Assembly: GCA_937873205.1 (NCBI GenBank)
Contig: CALMVO010000031.1
Span: forward strand, 1 to 52,491
Reading direction: 5' to 3'
Origin: an uncultured Acetobacteraceae bacterium
GTDB taxonomy: Bacteria > Pseudomonadota > Alphaproteobacteria > Acetobacterales > Acetobacteraceae
DNA length: 52,491 bases
In this document: one piece after another, positions 40,768 through 47,616 of the stretch
How the letters are laid out: each line of letters starts with the position of its first letter
How positions within the stretch are numbered: the stretch's first letter is position 1
Notes under the pieces: model-generated
The model's input: the letters and a program-made list of their open reading frames with translations, nothing else
The model's database searches: none
What the model was told of the DNA's origin: nothing
Translations under genes and position numbers: made by a program

Positions 40768-42126
40768 TCACGGGTTGCCGCCGTCGGCCGCGGCGCGAGG
40801 ATGCCGGTGCGCGCGCGGGGCACCGCCGGGGGTGCCCGCGGATGGCTGGGCGCTCGGCACCATCACCTTGGAGCCGGTCTTCAGCTTGTCGGTGCCGTCG
40901 GTGACCACCTTGTCATTGGCGGCGAGACCGGAGAGGACGACGGTCTCGGTGGCGCTGGCGGTGCCGGTCTTGATCGGGCGCACCGCGACCGTGCTGTCCG
41001 GCTGCACCAGATAGACGAAGTTGCCCTGCGGCCCGGTCTGGATGGCGCCGGTGGGGATCAGCACGACGCCGTGCAGCGTCTGCAGCAGCAGCTGCGCGTT
41101 CACGAACTGGTTCGGGAACAGCGTGCCATCGGCGTTGTGGAAGTCGGCGCGGACACGCACCGTGCCGGTGCTGGTGTCGATGGTGTTGTCGATGGTCTCG
41201 ACGCTGCCCGAGGCGAGCTTGATGGTGTTGGTGCGGTCGTAGGCGTCGACCTGCAGCGTGGCGCCGGCCAGAAGCTGCGCCTGCATCGCCGGTATGTCAT
41301 CCTCCGGGATGGTGAAGATCACCGAGATCGGGTGGATCTGCGTCACCACCACCAGTCCGTTGGTGGCGGACGAGGTGATGTAGTTGCCGGCATCGACCTG
41401 GCGCAGGCCCACACGGCCGTCGATCGGCGAAAGGATGTGGCAGTAGGCGATGTTCTGCTTGGCACTGGCGATCTGCCCCTGGTCCAGCAGCACCGCGCCC
41501 TCGGCCTGGCCGACCACGTAGACTTGGTCCTCGGCGGTCTGCGCGGCGATGCTCTTCTGGCGCTGCAGCAGCTGGTAGCGGGCGAGGTCGGTCTGCGCCT
41601 CGTGCAGCGTGGCGGTGTCGCGCTTCAGGTTGCCCTCGTCCTGGGTGAGGGTGGCGATGTAGAGCCGGGGGTCGACCAGGGCGAGCTGCTCGCCCTTGTG
41701 CACCTCCTGGCCCTCGTGGAAGTTCACCTCCAGCAGGTAGCCGGTGATCTGCGATTGCACGGTGATCGTGGCAAGCGAGGTCACGGTGCCGAGCTGGGTG
41801 AGTACCACCGGCATGTCGCCGATATGCGCCACAGCTTCGGTGACCGGTTGCGCTGCCGCCGCCTGTCCGCTGCCGGCGTCGCGCCGGTGACGGCCGGCCG
41901 GCGCGTGCTGCACCCGCGGCCGCAGCAGCGCATAGCCGATGACGCCGATGGCCAGCACCAGGATCAGCCATGGCCACCATCGTCGGCGCCGGCCATGTGG
42001 TCGCGCCGGTTCGCCGGGTACCGGCGGTGGCGGGACCGCGTCCGGCGCAGGGTGGATCGGCATACGGTCCGGCATGTCGGCGCGGGGGGGCGTGGCGCGG
42101 TCTTGGGGTTCCAGCGGCTGGTCCAT
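40768..42126 (-). CDS. mdtA: RND periplasmic adaptor, MdtA-like
   Basis: ATG 42126 behind AGGGAAG gives 452 residues. A Pro-rich cytosolic N-terminus leads to one membrane anchor ([19 protein letters not shown], about residues 48-67). The lipoyl/hairpin halves follow: [19 protein letters not shown], a coiled-coil hairpin ([20 protein letters not shown]), and [20 protein letters not shown]. The C-terminus is Gly/Ala/Pro/His-rich. It leads the mdtABC-outer-membrane-factor operon. No regulator gene is adjacent. Confidence 0.92.
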   Translation of the reverse strand: MDQPLEPQDRATPPRADMPDRMPIHPAPDAVPPPPVPGEPARPHGRRRRWWPWLILVLAIGVIGYALLRPRVQHAPAGRHRRDAGSGQAAAAQPVTEAVAHIGDMPVVLTQLGTVTSLATITVQSQITGYLLEVNFHEGQEVHKGEQLALVDPRLYIATLTQDEGNLKRDTATLHEAQTDLARYQLLQRQKSIAAQTAEDQVYVVGQAEGAVLLDQGQIASAKQNIAYCHILSPIDGRVGLRQVDAGNYITSSATNGLVVVTQIHPISVIFTIPEDDIPAMQAQLLAGATLQVDAYDRTNTIKLASGSVETIDNTIDTSTGTVRVRADFHNADGTLFPNQFVNAQLLLQTLHGVVLIPTGAIQTGPQGNFVYLVQPDSTVAVRPIKTGTASATETVVLSGLAANDKVVTDGTDKLKTGSKVMVPSAQPSAGTPGGAPRAHRHPRAAADGGNP

Positions 42127-42345
42127 GCTCTTCCCTAACCCGGTCTCCCGACGCACGCGATCCGGTAGGGGCGGCCGCCGCTGCTTATCCCGATCAACCA
42201 CCGGTGCCGCAGGGCGCCGGTCCACGGGGCCAGTCTAGCAGCCGTCGCACCGCGGCCGCTTAAAATCCTCGCAACGTCCGGCCGTCGCGACGCGGGTTGC
42301 ATCAGCCACGGCCGAACACTCGTTCGTGAAAGGAAAACGGCGAGA

Positions 42346-42374
42346 TTGTGGCGGGCGCGTGTTTTTACTATAGT
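42346..42374 (+). promoter_or_regulatory. Promoter of the orphan small gene
   Basis: TTGTGG (42346-42351) and TATAGT (42369-42374) are spaced by 17 bases in an AT-richer patch (GTTTTTACTATAGT) that stands out from its GC-rich surroundings. Transcription would start near 42381, leaving a leader of about 86 bases. Confidence 0.6.
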
Positions 42375-42435
42375 GGGTGAGCCGGGCCGAGCCGGCGCTG
42401 CGGGGCCAAGGCCCGCATGAGTTTCGAGCAACGGT

Positions 42436-42449
42436 CCCGAGCAATCGGG
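42436..42449 (+). promoter_or_regulatory. GCAA-tetraloop hairpin ahead of the ribosome-binding site
   Basis: CCCGA-GCAA-TCGGG (five perfect pairs plus a GNRA loop) ends just before TTGGAAGGGGACGG, the ribosome-binding site of the small gene. Such placement can tune translation or mRNA stability. No direct evidence. Confidence 0.4.
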
Positions 42450-42466
42450 TTGGAAGGGGACGGACG

Positions 42467-42640
42467 ATGTTTCGCAGGCTCTTCGCAATCGAGACCGCAG
42501 CCATCCAAGGTGCCGTCGAGCAGGCCTCCGGTCGCTACGACAACATGGTGCCGTCGCCGGTCGACAGCTTCCGCGACCCGGCGCGTCCGATGGCGATGCC
42601 AGCCTACTACGGAATGGTCTCGGCGCGCGTCGCCAGCTGA
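42467..42640 (+). CDS. Orphan 57-residue protein, function unknown
   Basis: ATG 42467 follows GGAAGGGGACGG, a good ribosome-binding site. The product begins MFRRLFAIETAAIQGAVEQA and ends MPAYYGMVSARVAS. It has no membrane helix, cysteine or signal peptide; the first 20 residues could form an amphipathic helix, and the rest is Pro/Met-rich. The frame is open upstream to 42377 but that part overlaps leader hairpins. It has its own promoter and terminator, which argues that it is a real gene. I do not recognise the family. Confidence 0.6.
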   Translation: MFRRLFAIETAAIQGAVEQASGRYDNMVPSPVDSFRDPARPMAMPAYYGMVSARVAS

Positions 42641-42712
42641 CATTCAAGCCGCTCGTTGTCGAAGCCGGCGCCGGGACCGGATCCGGCCGGTGCTCGTGCG
42701 GTAACGGCCTTG

Positions 42713-42746
42713 CGGACGGGGCTGTCCCAGGGCTCCCGTCCGGTTT
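42713..42746 (+). terminator. Terminator of the orphan small gene
   Basis: CGGACGGG (42713-42720) pairs with CCCGTCCG (42735-42742) and GTTT follows. It lies 72 bases after the small-gene stop and upstream of the stress promoter of the next gene, so it would isolate the two units. Confidence 0.5.
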
Positions 42747-42769
42747 CCCTATCTCGCGCACGCCGTTGC

Positions 42770-42794
42770 GGAACCGGGCCCGTTCAGGCTCGTT
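42770..42794 (+). promoter_or_regulatory. EcfG-type general-stress promoter
   Basis: GGAAC (42770-42774) and CGTT (42791-42794) are spaced by 16 bases, the consensus of the alphaproteobacterial general-stress sigma factor EcfG (GGAAC-N16/17-CGTT). The start site would fall near 42800, about 30 bases before the ATG of a CsbD-like stress gene. Sequence match, distance and gene function agree. Confidence 0.65.
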
Positions 42795-42831
42795 CGCCGC
42801 ATCACCACATTCGCGCGAGAGGACATACGGC

Positions 42832-43110
42832 ATGGTCGACGAGAACGAGATCGAGGGCACCGTCACCGAGGGCGTCGGCAAGCTGAAGGATGCCGCGGGC
42901 GGCCTCACCGGCGATACGTCGACCCAGGCCGAGGGCAAGATCGACCAGCTCCAGGGCAAGGTGCAGAGCGAATACGGCGATCTGCTCGAACAGGCCCGTG
43001 ACCAGTTCGAGGACGTCACCGCCATGATGCGCGACCAGCCGTTGGCCGCAATCGGCATCGCCGCCGGCGTCGGCTTCCTGCTCGGCTGGCTGTTGACGCC
43101 GTCCCGCTAG
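42832..43110 (+). CDS. CsbD-like stress protein with a C-terminal membrane helix (copy 2)
   Basis: The 92-residue protein parallels copy 1 at 31965. Residues 1-40 form a CsbD-like part (MVDENEIEGTVTEGVGKLKD, GDTSTQAEGKIDQLQGKVQ). A charged helix follows, then the glycine-rich anchor IGIAAGVGFLLGWLLTPSR. GAGAGGAC precedes the ATG. It is monocistronic as far as can be seen and lies behind an EcfG-type promoter, so it is probably induced by general stress. Confidence 0.88.
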   Translation: MVDENEIEGTVTEGVGKLKDAAGGLTGDTSTQAEGKIDQLQGKVQSEYGDLLEQARDQFEDVTAMMRDQPLAAIGIAAGVGFLLGWLLTPSR

Positions 43111-43230
43111 GCATCGACGCCTCCGGTCTGCCAGGGCGGGCGTGCCGTATCGGCGCGCTTCGGCCTTGCAACCCCGGGTAAACGCGGTTTCCCTGTGCTC
43201 CGGTGCCGAATCGGGCGCCACGGAGCAGGG

Positions 43231-43851
43231 ATGCCGCATTTCAGGCACGAATCACGCCATGGCGGCCGTGTGGCCGGTGTCGACGAGGTTGGTCGCGGGC
43301 CGCTCGCCGGTCCGGTCTTGGCCGCCGCCGTCATGTTTCGGAGCCGGCCGTCGCGCCGCCTGGCGGCTCTTCTCGACGACTCCAAGAGGCTCTCGTCTGG
43401 GCACCGGGAGACGGCCTACGCCGCGTTGATGGGATGCGACGGCATCGCGATCGCCGTCGCCGCCGCCTCGGTACGCGAGATCGCCCGCCTCAACATCCTG
43501 CACGCCAGCATGCTCGCCATGTCGCGCGCCGTGTTCCGGTTGCCGGCACCGCCGGACCTCGTGCTGGTGGACGGCAACCGGTGCCCAGGCCTGTCCTGCG
43601 CCGCCCACGCGGTGATTGGCGGCGATGCCGAGTCGCTCTCGATCGCCGCCGCCTCGATCGTCGCCAAGGTCACCCGGGACCGGCTGATGGCCAGGCTGTC
43701 GCGGCGCTGGCCCGGCTATGGCTGGGAACGCAACGCCGGCTATGGCACCGCCCACCACCGCGCGGCGCTGGGCTCGCTCGGGCCTACCCGCCACCATCGC
43801 GAGGCGTTCGGCACGGTGCGCCAACTGGCGCTCACGCTGGCGGCGGCATGA
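43231..43851 (+). CDS. rnhB: Ribonuclease HII
   Basis: RNase HII cleaves RNA in RNA-DNA hybrids and initiates ribonucleotide excision repair. ATG 43231 behind GGAGCAGGG gives 206 residues; an in-frame start at 43195 is less likely. The active-site Asp18-Glu19 are in [15 protein letters not shown], the third acid is Asp114 in LVDGNR, and the fourth is Asp150 in IVAKVTRDR. The C-terminal [11 protein letters not shown] is conserved. It is followed 73 bases later by ccrM, a pairing seen in other alphaproteobacteria. Confidence 0.95.
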   Translation: MPHFRHESRHGGRVAGVDEVGRGPLAGPVLAAAVMFRSRPSRRLAALLDDSKRLSSGHRETAYAALMGCDGIAIAVAAASVREIARLNILHASMLAMSRAVFRLPAPPDLVLVDGNRCPGLSCAAHAVIGGDAESLSIAAASIVAKVTRDRLMARLSRRWPGYGWERNAGYGTAHHRAALGSLGPTRHHREAFGTVRQLALTLAAA

Positions 43852-43924
43852 CCCGCACTCCGGGCCTGGCACCCGCCGGGACATACGGCACGAGCCCCCG
43901 CGCCGGGACGTGAGCCCTGCCGCG

Positions 43925-45004
43925 ATGGAGCTGCCGCTCGACCAGATCCTGCTCGGCGACTGCATCGAGCTGATGCGCCTGCTGCCCGGCGGCTCGGTCG
44001 ACTGCGTGTTCGCCGACCCGCCCTACAACCTGCAGCTCCGCGGCGAGCTGCGTCGGCCCGACGACAGCCTGGTGGACGGGGTCGACGACGACTGGGACAA
44101 GTTCGGTGACTTTGCGGAATACGACCGCTTCACCCGCGCCTGGCTGGGCGAGGCTCGGCGGCTGATGCGCAAGGACGCGACGATCTGGGTGATCGGCTCG
44201 TATCACAACATCTTCCGCATCGGCTGCATCCTGCAGGACCTGGGATTCTGGATCCTGAACGACGTGATCTGGCGGAAGTCCAACCCGATGCCGAACTTCC
44301 GTGGCCGTCGCTTCACCAACGCGCACGAGACGCTGATCTGGGCGGCGCGAGGCCGGGACAGCCGCTACCGCTTCAACTACGCGGCGATGAAGGCGCTGAA
44401 CGACGACGTGCAGATGCGGTCCGACTGGCTGCTGCCGCTCTGCACCGGCCCCGAGCGCCTGCGCAACCAGCATGGGCTGAAGCTGCATCCGACGCAGAAG
44501 CCCGAGAGCCTGCTGCACCGCGTGCTGCTGGCCTCGACCGGCATCGACGACATCGTGCTGGACCCATTTACCGGCACTGGCACCACGGCGGCGATCGCGC
44601 GGCGGCTGCGCCGGCGTTTCATCGGCATCGAACGGCACCCGGACTACGTCGAGGCGGCGATCGGCCGATACCGGCGTGAGCGGCCGCTGTCGCTGGACGG
44701 CGCCACCGCCAGTCCGGCCCGCCGCGACGTGCCGCGGGTGCCGTTCGGGAGCCTGGTCGAGCGGGGGCTGGTGCCGGCCGGAACCCAGCTCTGCGATCGA
44801 AGCCGCCAGCTGGTGGCGACGGTCTCGCCGGACGGCACGCTCGTGAGCGGCACCCGGCGCGGCTCCATCCACCAGCTGGGTGCGGCGTTGACCAACGCGC
44901 CCTCCTGCAACGGCTGGACCTTCTGGCATCTGGACCGGGGCGGCGCGCTGGTCCCGCTGGATGCGGTGCGGGTCGAGTCAGTGCAGGCCATCCTAGTGCC
45001 GTGA
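43925..45004 (+). CDS. ccrM: CcrM-type DNA adenine-N6 methyltransferase
   Basis: The 359-residue protein closely parallels Caulobacter CcrM, which methylates the A of GANTC and times cell-cycle transcription. The catalytic DPPY is at residues 31-34 and the AdoMet motif DPFTGTGTT at 213-221; this order makes it a beta-class enzyme. VIGSYHNIFRIG and WRKSNPMPNF match CcrM nearly word for word. The C-terminal domain (about 265-359: VPFGSLVERGL, CNGWTFWH) is the RAMA-type module. GTG 43910 is an alternative start. A family A repeat begins two bases after the stop. Confidence 0.94.
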   Translation: MELPLDQILLGDCIELMRLLPGGSVDCVFADPPYNLQLRGELRRPDDSLVDGVDDDWDKFGDFAEYDRFTRAWLGEARRLMRKDATIWVIGSYHNIFRIGCILQDLGFWILNDVIWRKSNPMPNFRGRRFTNAHETLIWAARGRDSRYRFNYAAMKALNDDVQMRSDWLLPLCTGPERLRNQHGLKLHPTQKPESLLHRVLLASTGIDDIVLDPFTGTGTTAAIARRLRRRFIGIERHPDYVEAAIGRYRRERPLSLDGATASPARRDVPRVPFGSLVERGLVPAGTQLCDRSRQLVATVSPDGTLVSGTRRGSIHQLGAALTNAPSCNGWTFWHLDRGGALVPLDAVRVESVQAILVP

Positions 45005-45005
45005 G

Positions 45006-45143
45006 AAGGCCAGGGGCTCTGCCCCTGGACCCCGCCAAAGGCTCGCCTTTGGAAACCACTTACAAAATGGGATCCAAGGGCCGTCGTGCGTCAGCACGCT
45101 GCGCGTGACGCCCTTGGCGGGTCCAGGGCAGAGCCCTGGCCTT
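45006..45143. repeat. Family A palindromic repeat, full copy (ccrM-rhtA)
   Basis: The left arm 45006-45038 (AAGGCCAGGGGCTCTGCC, then CCTGGACCCCGCCAA) is the near-perfect reverse complement of the right arm 45114-45143. Between them are AAAGGCTCGCCTTT, the shared TTGGAAACCACTTACAAAAT and a private hairpin GCGTCAGCACGCTGCGCGTGACGC-like region. It exactly fills the gap between converging genes and touches the stop codons of both, so a bidirectional terminator role is likely. Confidence 0.85.
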
Positions 45144-46053
45144 AGTTCGGCGCCGGCGTCGCCGGTTCGGGCGTCTCGCCGACGGCGGCGCTGCCGAGGC
45201 AGGCCAGCACGATGCCGCCGATGGCCAGCCAGCGGAGCATCGACATGCGCTCGCCGAGCAGGACCAGCCCGACGAGCGCCGCCACCGCCGGTTCCAGGCT
45301 CATCAGCACGCTGAAGCCGCGTAGGGTCATGCGGCGCAGCGCCACCATCTCGATGGAGTAGGGCAGCGCGCTGGACAGCACCGCCATGGCCACCGCCTCG
45401 GTCAGCAGGCGCGGGTCGGTCGCCACGCGCGGCAGCGCGCCGATGCCGACCGGCAGCACCACCAGGGCCGCCACCGTCATGCCCAGCGCCGTCGCGGCGC
45501 TGCCCTCGACGCGGCTGCCGAGACGACGGCCGGCCAGGATGTAGAGGCCCCAGCTGACGCCGGCGCCGAGTGCCAGCAGCACGCCCATCGGATCGATGCG
45601 CCGGCCCCCGGTCGCCCAGGGCTGCGCCAGCAGCAGCAGCCCTGCCAGCGCCAGCGTCGCCCAGAGCAGGTCGAGCGCCCGCCGCGAGCCCAGCACAGCC
45701 AGACTGAGCGGTCCGATGAACTCGATGGCGACGGTGATGCCGAGCGGCAGCCGGGCGAGGGCGGCGTAGAATACCGTGTTCATGATGCCGAGCGTGAGGC
45801 CGTAGGCGGCGATTGAGCTCAGCGCTTGGCGCGACGGCCGCCGCAGCGCCGGCTGCCGCCAGGGCCGAACGATCAGCAGCAGGACGAAGGCCGCGAGCAG
45901 CACCCGCAGAGTTGCGGTCCCGAGCGGCCCCAGCACCGGGAACAGCAGCTTGGCGATCGAGGCGCCGACCTGCACCGACAGCATGCCGCAGACCAGCGCC
46001 CCGATCGCGGCCGTCTGCCCCGGGACCGTCCGGGTCTCATCGTCAAGTTGCAA
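45142..46053 (-). CDS. EamA/DMT-family exporter, RhtA-like
   Basis: The 303-residue inner-membrane protein has ten hydrophobic segments in two EamA halves. YGLTLGIMNTVFYAALARLP and GITVAIEFIGPLSLAVLGSR resemble RhtA, the threonine/homoserine exporter, more than generic EamA proteins; the substrate remains a prediction. The start is TTG 46053 with AGGA seven bases upstream, as no in-frame ATG lies nearby. Its TAA abuts the family A repeat. Confidence 0.88.
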   Translation of the reverse strand: MQLDDETRTVPGQTAAIGALVCGMLSVQVGASIAKLLFPVLGPLGTATLRVLLAAFVLLLIVRPWRQPALRRPSRQALSSIAAYGLTLGIMNTVFYAALARLPLGITVAIEFIGPLSLAVLGSRRALDLLWATLALAGLLLLAQPWATGGRRIDPMGVLLALGAGVSWGLYILAGRRLGSRVEGSAATALGMTVAALVVLPVGIGALPRVATDPRLLTEAVAMAVLSSALPYSIEMVALRRMTLRGFSVLMSLEPAVAALVGLVLLGERMSMLRWLAIGGIVLACLGSAAVGETPEPATPAPN

Positions 46054-46108
46054 GGCTGCGTCCTGGCCGCGTGGCGTGACCCGCGTGCGGGCCGCGCCAC
46101 ACGGGCTC

Positions 46109-46154
46109 GCTAGAGGATGATCCGATCGCTTAGGCTCACGGATTATCCTCTAGC
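46109..46154. repeat. Family B-like palindrome, first unit
   Basis: GCTAGAGGAT (46109-46118) and ATCCTCTAGC (46145-46154) are inverted repeats around GATCCGATCGCTTAGGC-type sequence. The core TGATCCGATCG is shared with the other family B units. It lies in the 160-base gap between rhtA and the ankyrin gene. Confidence 0.7.
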
Positions 46155-46167
46155 TTGTTGTTTTGAC

Positions 46168-46216
46168 GAGCATCTTTATCCGATCGAACGAGTCCGTTCG
46201 ATCGAATGATGCTCTA
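46168..46216. repeat. Family B palindrome, second unit with extended apex
   Basis: GAGCATC (46168-46174) pairs with GATGCTC (46208-46214). The apex is a perfect 10-bp stem CGATCGAACG-AGTC-CGTTCGATCG (46181-46204). Outside the apex it matches the reverse complement of the unit at 25383-25417. The right end carries the TAG stop of the ankyrin-like gene (read on the - strand). Confidence 0.8.
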
Positions 46217-46852
46217 GCTGCCGCCGAAGCCCAGGAAGCCGATGTCGGGCTTGGCCGCGCCGTCATCGGCCGCGGTGCCGCCGGGCCTGCCGGCCGGCTG
46301 GCGCGCGGAGACGAGCCGGGTGTTGCGGGACCGAGCTGCCCGGGAGGCGCGGCCGCCGACGGCCGTGCGCTCGCCGACCGGCTCGACCGCGGCCACGGAG
46401 GCCACCGGCGGTCCCTGCTCGCTGTTGCGCATCGACAGCAGCAGGAAGGTGATGTCGTTGCGGTTGAGGTCGATCGACATGTCGAGCGGGCTCTGGTCGA
46501 GCACGTTCTTGCCGTTGAGGTCGGCGCCACGGCCTAGCGCCTCCTTGGCCGAGGTGATGTCGCCGCGGTTGATGGCCCCGAACAGCGCCGCGGTCGGCTC
46601 CTCGTCGGCGCCGACATGGCCGGAGGTCTCCGTGGCCTCGTCGGTGACGGCACCCGGGATCGCCGCCGGCGGCGCTGCGGCCTTGGCATCGGCCTTCGCC
46701 TGCGCCTTCTGCGCCGCGTCGGCGGCATCGCGGTCGGACTCGTCCGAGCCACCGCTCGCCTGCGCCAGCGCCACGTGCATCGGCAACAGGGCGGGTGCTG
46801 CGCCGAGCAGGATAATAGTCGCGGCGAACCGCAGCGTGCGTCGAAAATTCAT
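46214..46852 (-). CDS. Secreted ankyrin-like repeat protein
   Basis: ATG 46852 gives 212 residues beginning with a signal peptide (MNFRRTLRFAATIILLGAAP, cleavage likely after ALAQA). An Ala/Lys/Asp-rich stretch follows. Then about one and a half ankyrin-like repeats appear (AALFGAINRGDITSAKEALG, SPLDMSIDLNRNDITFLLLS), and the C-terminus is Arg/Ala/Gly-rich, ending IGFLGFGGS. It is probably periplasmic. The frame is open up to 46930 but the extra residues would precede the signal peptide. No specific function can be assigned. Confidence 0.75.
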   Translation of the reverse strand: MNFRRTLRFAATIILLGAAPALLPMHVALAQASGGSDESDRDAADAAQKAQAKADAKAAAPPAAIPGAVTDEATETSGHVGADEEPTAALFGAINRGDITSAKEALGRGADLNGKNVLDQSPLDMSIDLNRNDITFLLLSMRNSEQGPPVASVAAVEPVGERTAVGGRASRAARSRNTRLVSARQPAGRPGGTAADDGAAKPDIGFLGFGGS

Positions 46853-46898
46853 GTCTGGTCCTGGATCTCGTCTCTGCGTCGCGTTCGTGAGGCCGGGC

Positions 46899-47456
46899 TT
46901 AGGCCGGGTTGAGCCAGGCAATCCCGGCATTCAGCCAGCCCGCGTAGCATACCCAGACGAGATAGGGCGCCATCATCAGTCCGGCCGGCCGGTCGAGCTT
47001 GCGAAAATCGCGCAGTGTGAGCCCGATCAGCAGCCCGAGCGACAGGATCACCGCGAGCGCCGCGAGCGGGCGGTGCAGCCCGAAGAAGAACGGCGTCCAA
47101 AGCGCATTGGCGCCGAGCTGCCAGCCCCAGAGCTGCAGCCCACGGCGGCGGAGCGCCAACCCTCCCGGAACCAGCCGTCCCGGAACCAGCCGGTTGGCAA
47201 TGGGGCGGCTGGCCGCGGGTGTGGCCGGCAGGCTCGCGTCGCGCAGCCGGTCCAGCGGGTTCCAGCGCCAGATCCGCCAGGCGGCGATGGCCATCACGAC
47301 GTAGATCGGTATCCACACCACCGGGAACACCCAAGCCGGCGGCGTGCCGATCGGGTGCCGCAACGACGGATACCAGCTGCGGATGCCGCGCTGCGTCACC
47401 GCCATGTCGGCCAGCGCCACCAGCAGGCACAGCCCGACGAAGCCGATCAGCACCAT
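46899..47456 (-). CDS. tspO: TspO/MBR-family tryptophan-rich sensory protein
   Basis: From ATG 47456 the product has 185 residues. TspO hallmarks are SWYPSLRHPIGTPPAWVFPV, WGWQLGANALWTPFFFGLHR and YLVWVCYAGWLNAGIAWLN, with five membrane helices. The loop between helices 2 and 3 is about 30 residues longer than usual and contains the direct repeat RLVPG-RLVPG. TspO binds tetrapyrroles and regulates their traffic or stress responses in other bacteria. No strong ribosome-binding site marks the start; earlier in-frame starts (to 47645) add non-conserved residues. Confidence 0.88.
   Translation of the reverse strand: MVLIGFVGLCLLVALADMAVTQRGIRSWYPSLRHPIGTPPAWVFPVVWIPIYVVMAIAAWRIWRWNPLDRLRDASLPATPAASRPIANRLVPGRLVPGGLALRRRGLQLWGWQLGANALWTPFFFGLHRPLAALAVILSLGLLIGLTLRDFRKLDRPAGLMMAPYLVWVCYAGWLNAGIAWLNPA
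47178..47192. repeat. 15-bp tandem duplication within tspO (second copy)
   Basis: TCCCGGAACCAGCCG occurs at 47163-47177 and again at 47178-47192 without any difference. It encodes the RLVPG-RLVPG repeat on the minus strand. The identity of the two copies suggests a recent in-frame duplication. Confidence 0.85.
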
Positions 47457-47616
47457 GATCGGATGCGGGTCGATCCGGCGGGGGCTGCGGGCAGGTGGCT
47501 GGAAGGCACGGTCTCCCGGAGCTGTATGGACGTTCGTATACTGCAACACCCGGCTGCCGGCCGCGCAAGGTATGAACTCCGGTCCCGGCATCGCTTTTCC
47601 ACCCGGCACGCCTGCG

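Larger units (their letters stand above)
42127..42466. other. Intergenic region between mdtA and the orphan small gene
   Basis: This 340-base spacer separates divergent units. Reading toward mdtA, TGCTAGACT (complement of 42232-42240) resembles an extended -10 without a good -35. Reading toward the small gene there is a good promoter-like pair (42346-42374) and two leader hairpins, GCGGGGCC/GGCCCGC near 42399 and CCCGA-GCAA-TCGGG at 42436-42449. I see no coding sequence. Confidence 0.5.

Noticed and set aside
38025..40904. 959-residue + strand open frame antisense to the mdtB-like gene (and a similar 925-residue one at 33790-36567)
   Set aside because: The composition (Arg, His, Gln, Asp, Gly) is typical of an antisense frame of a GC-rich gene. 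The opposite strand encodes clear RND motifs.
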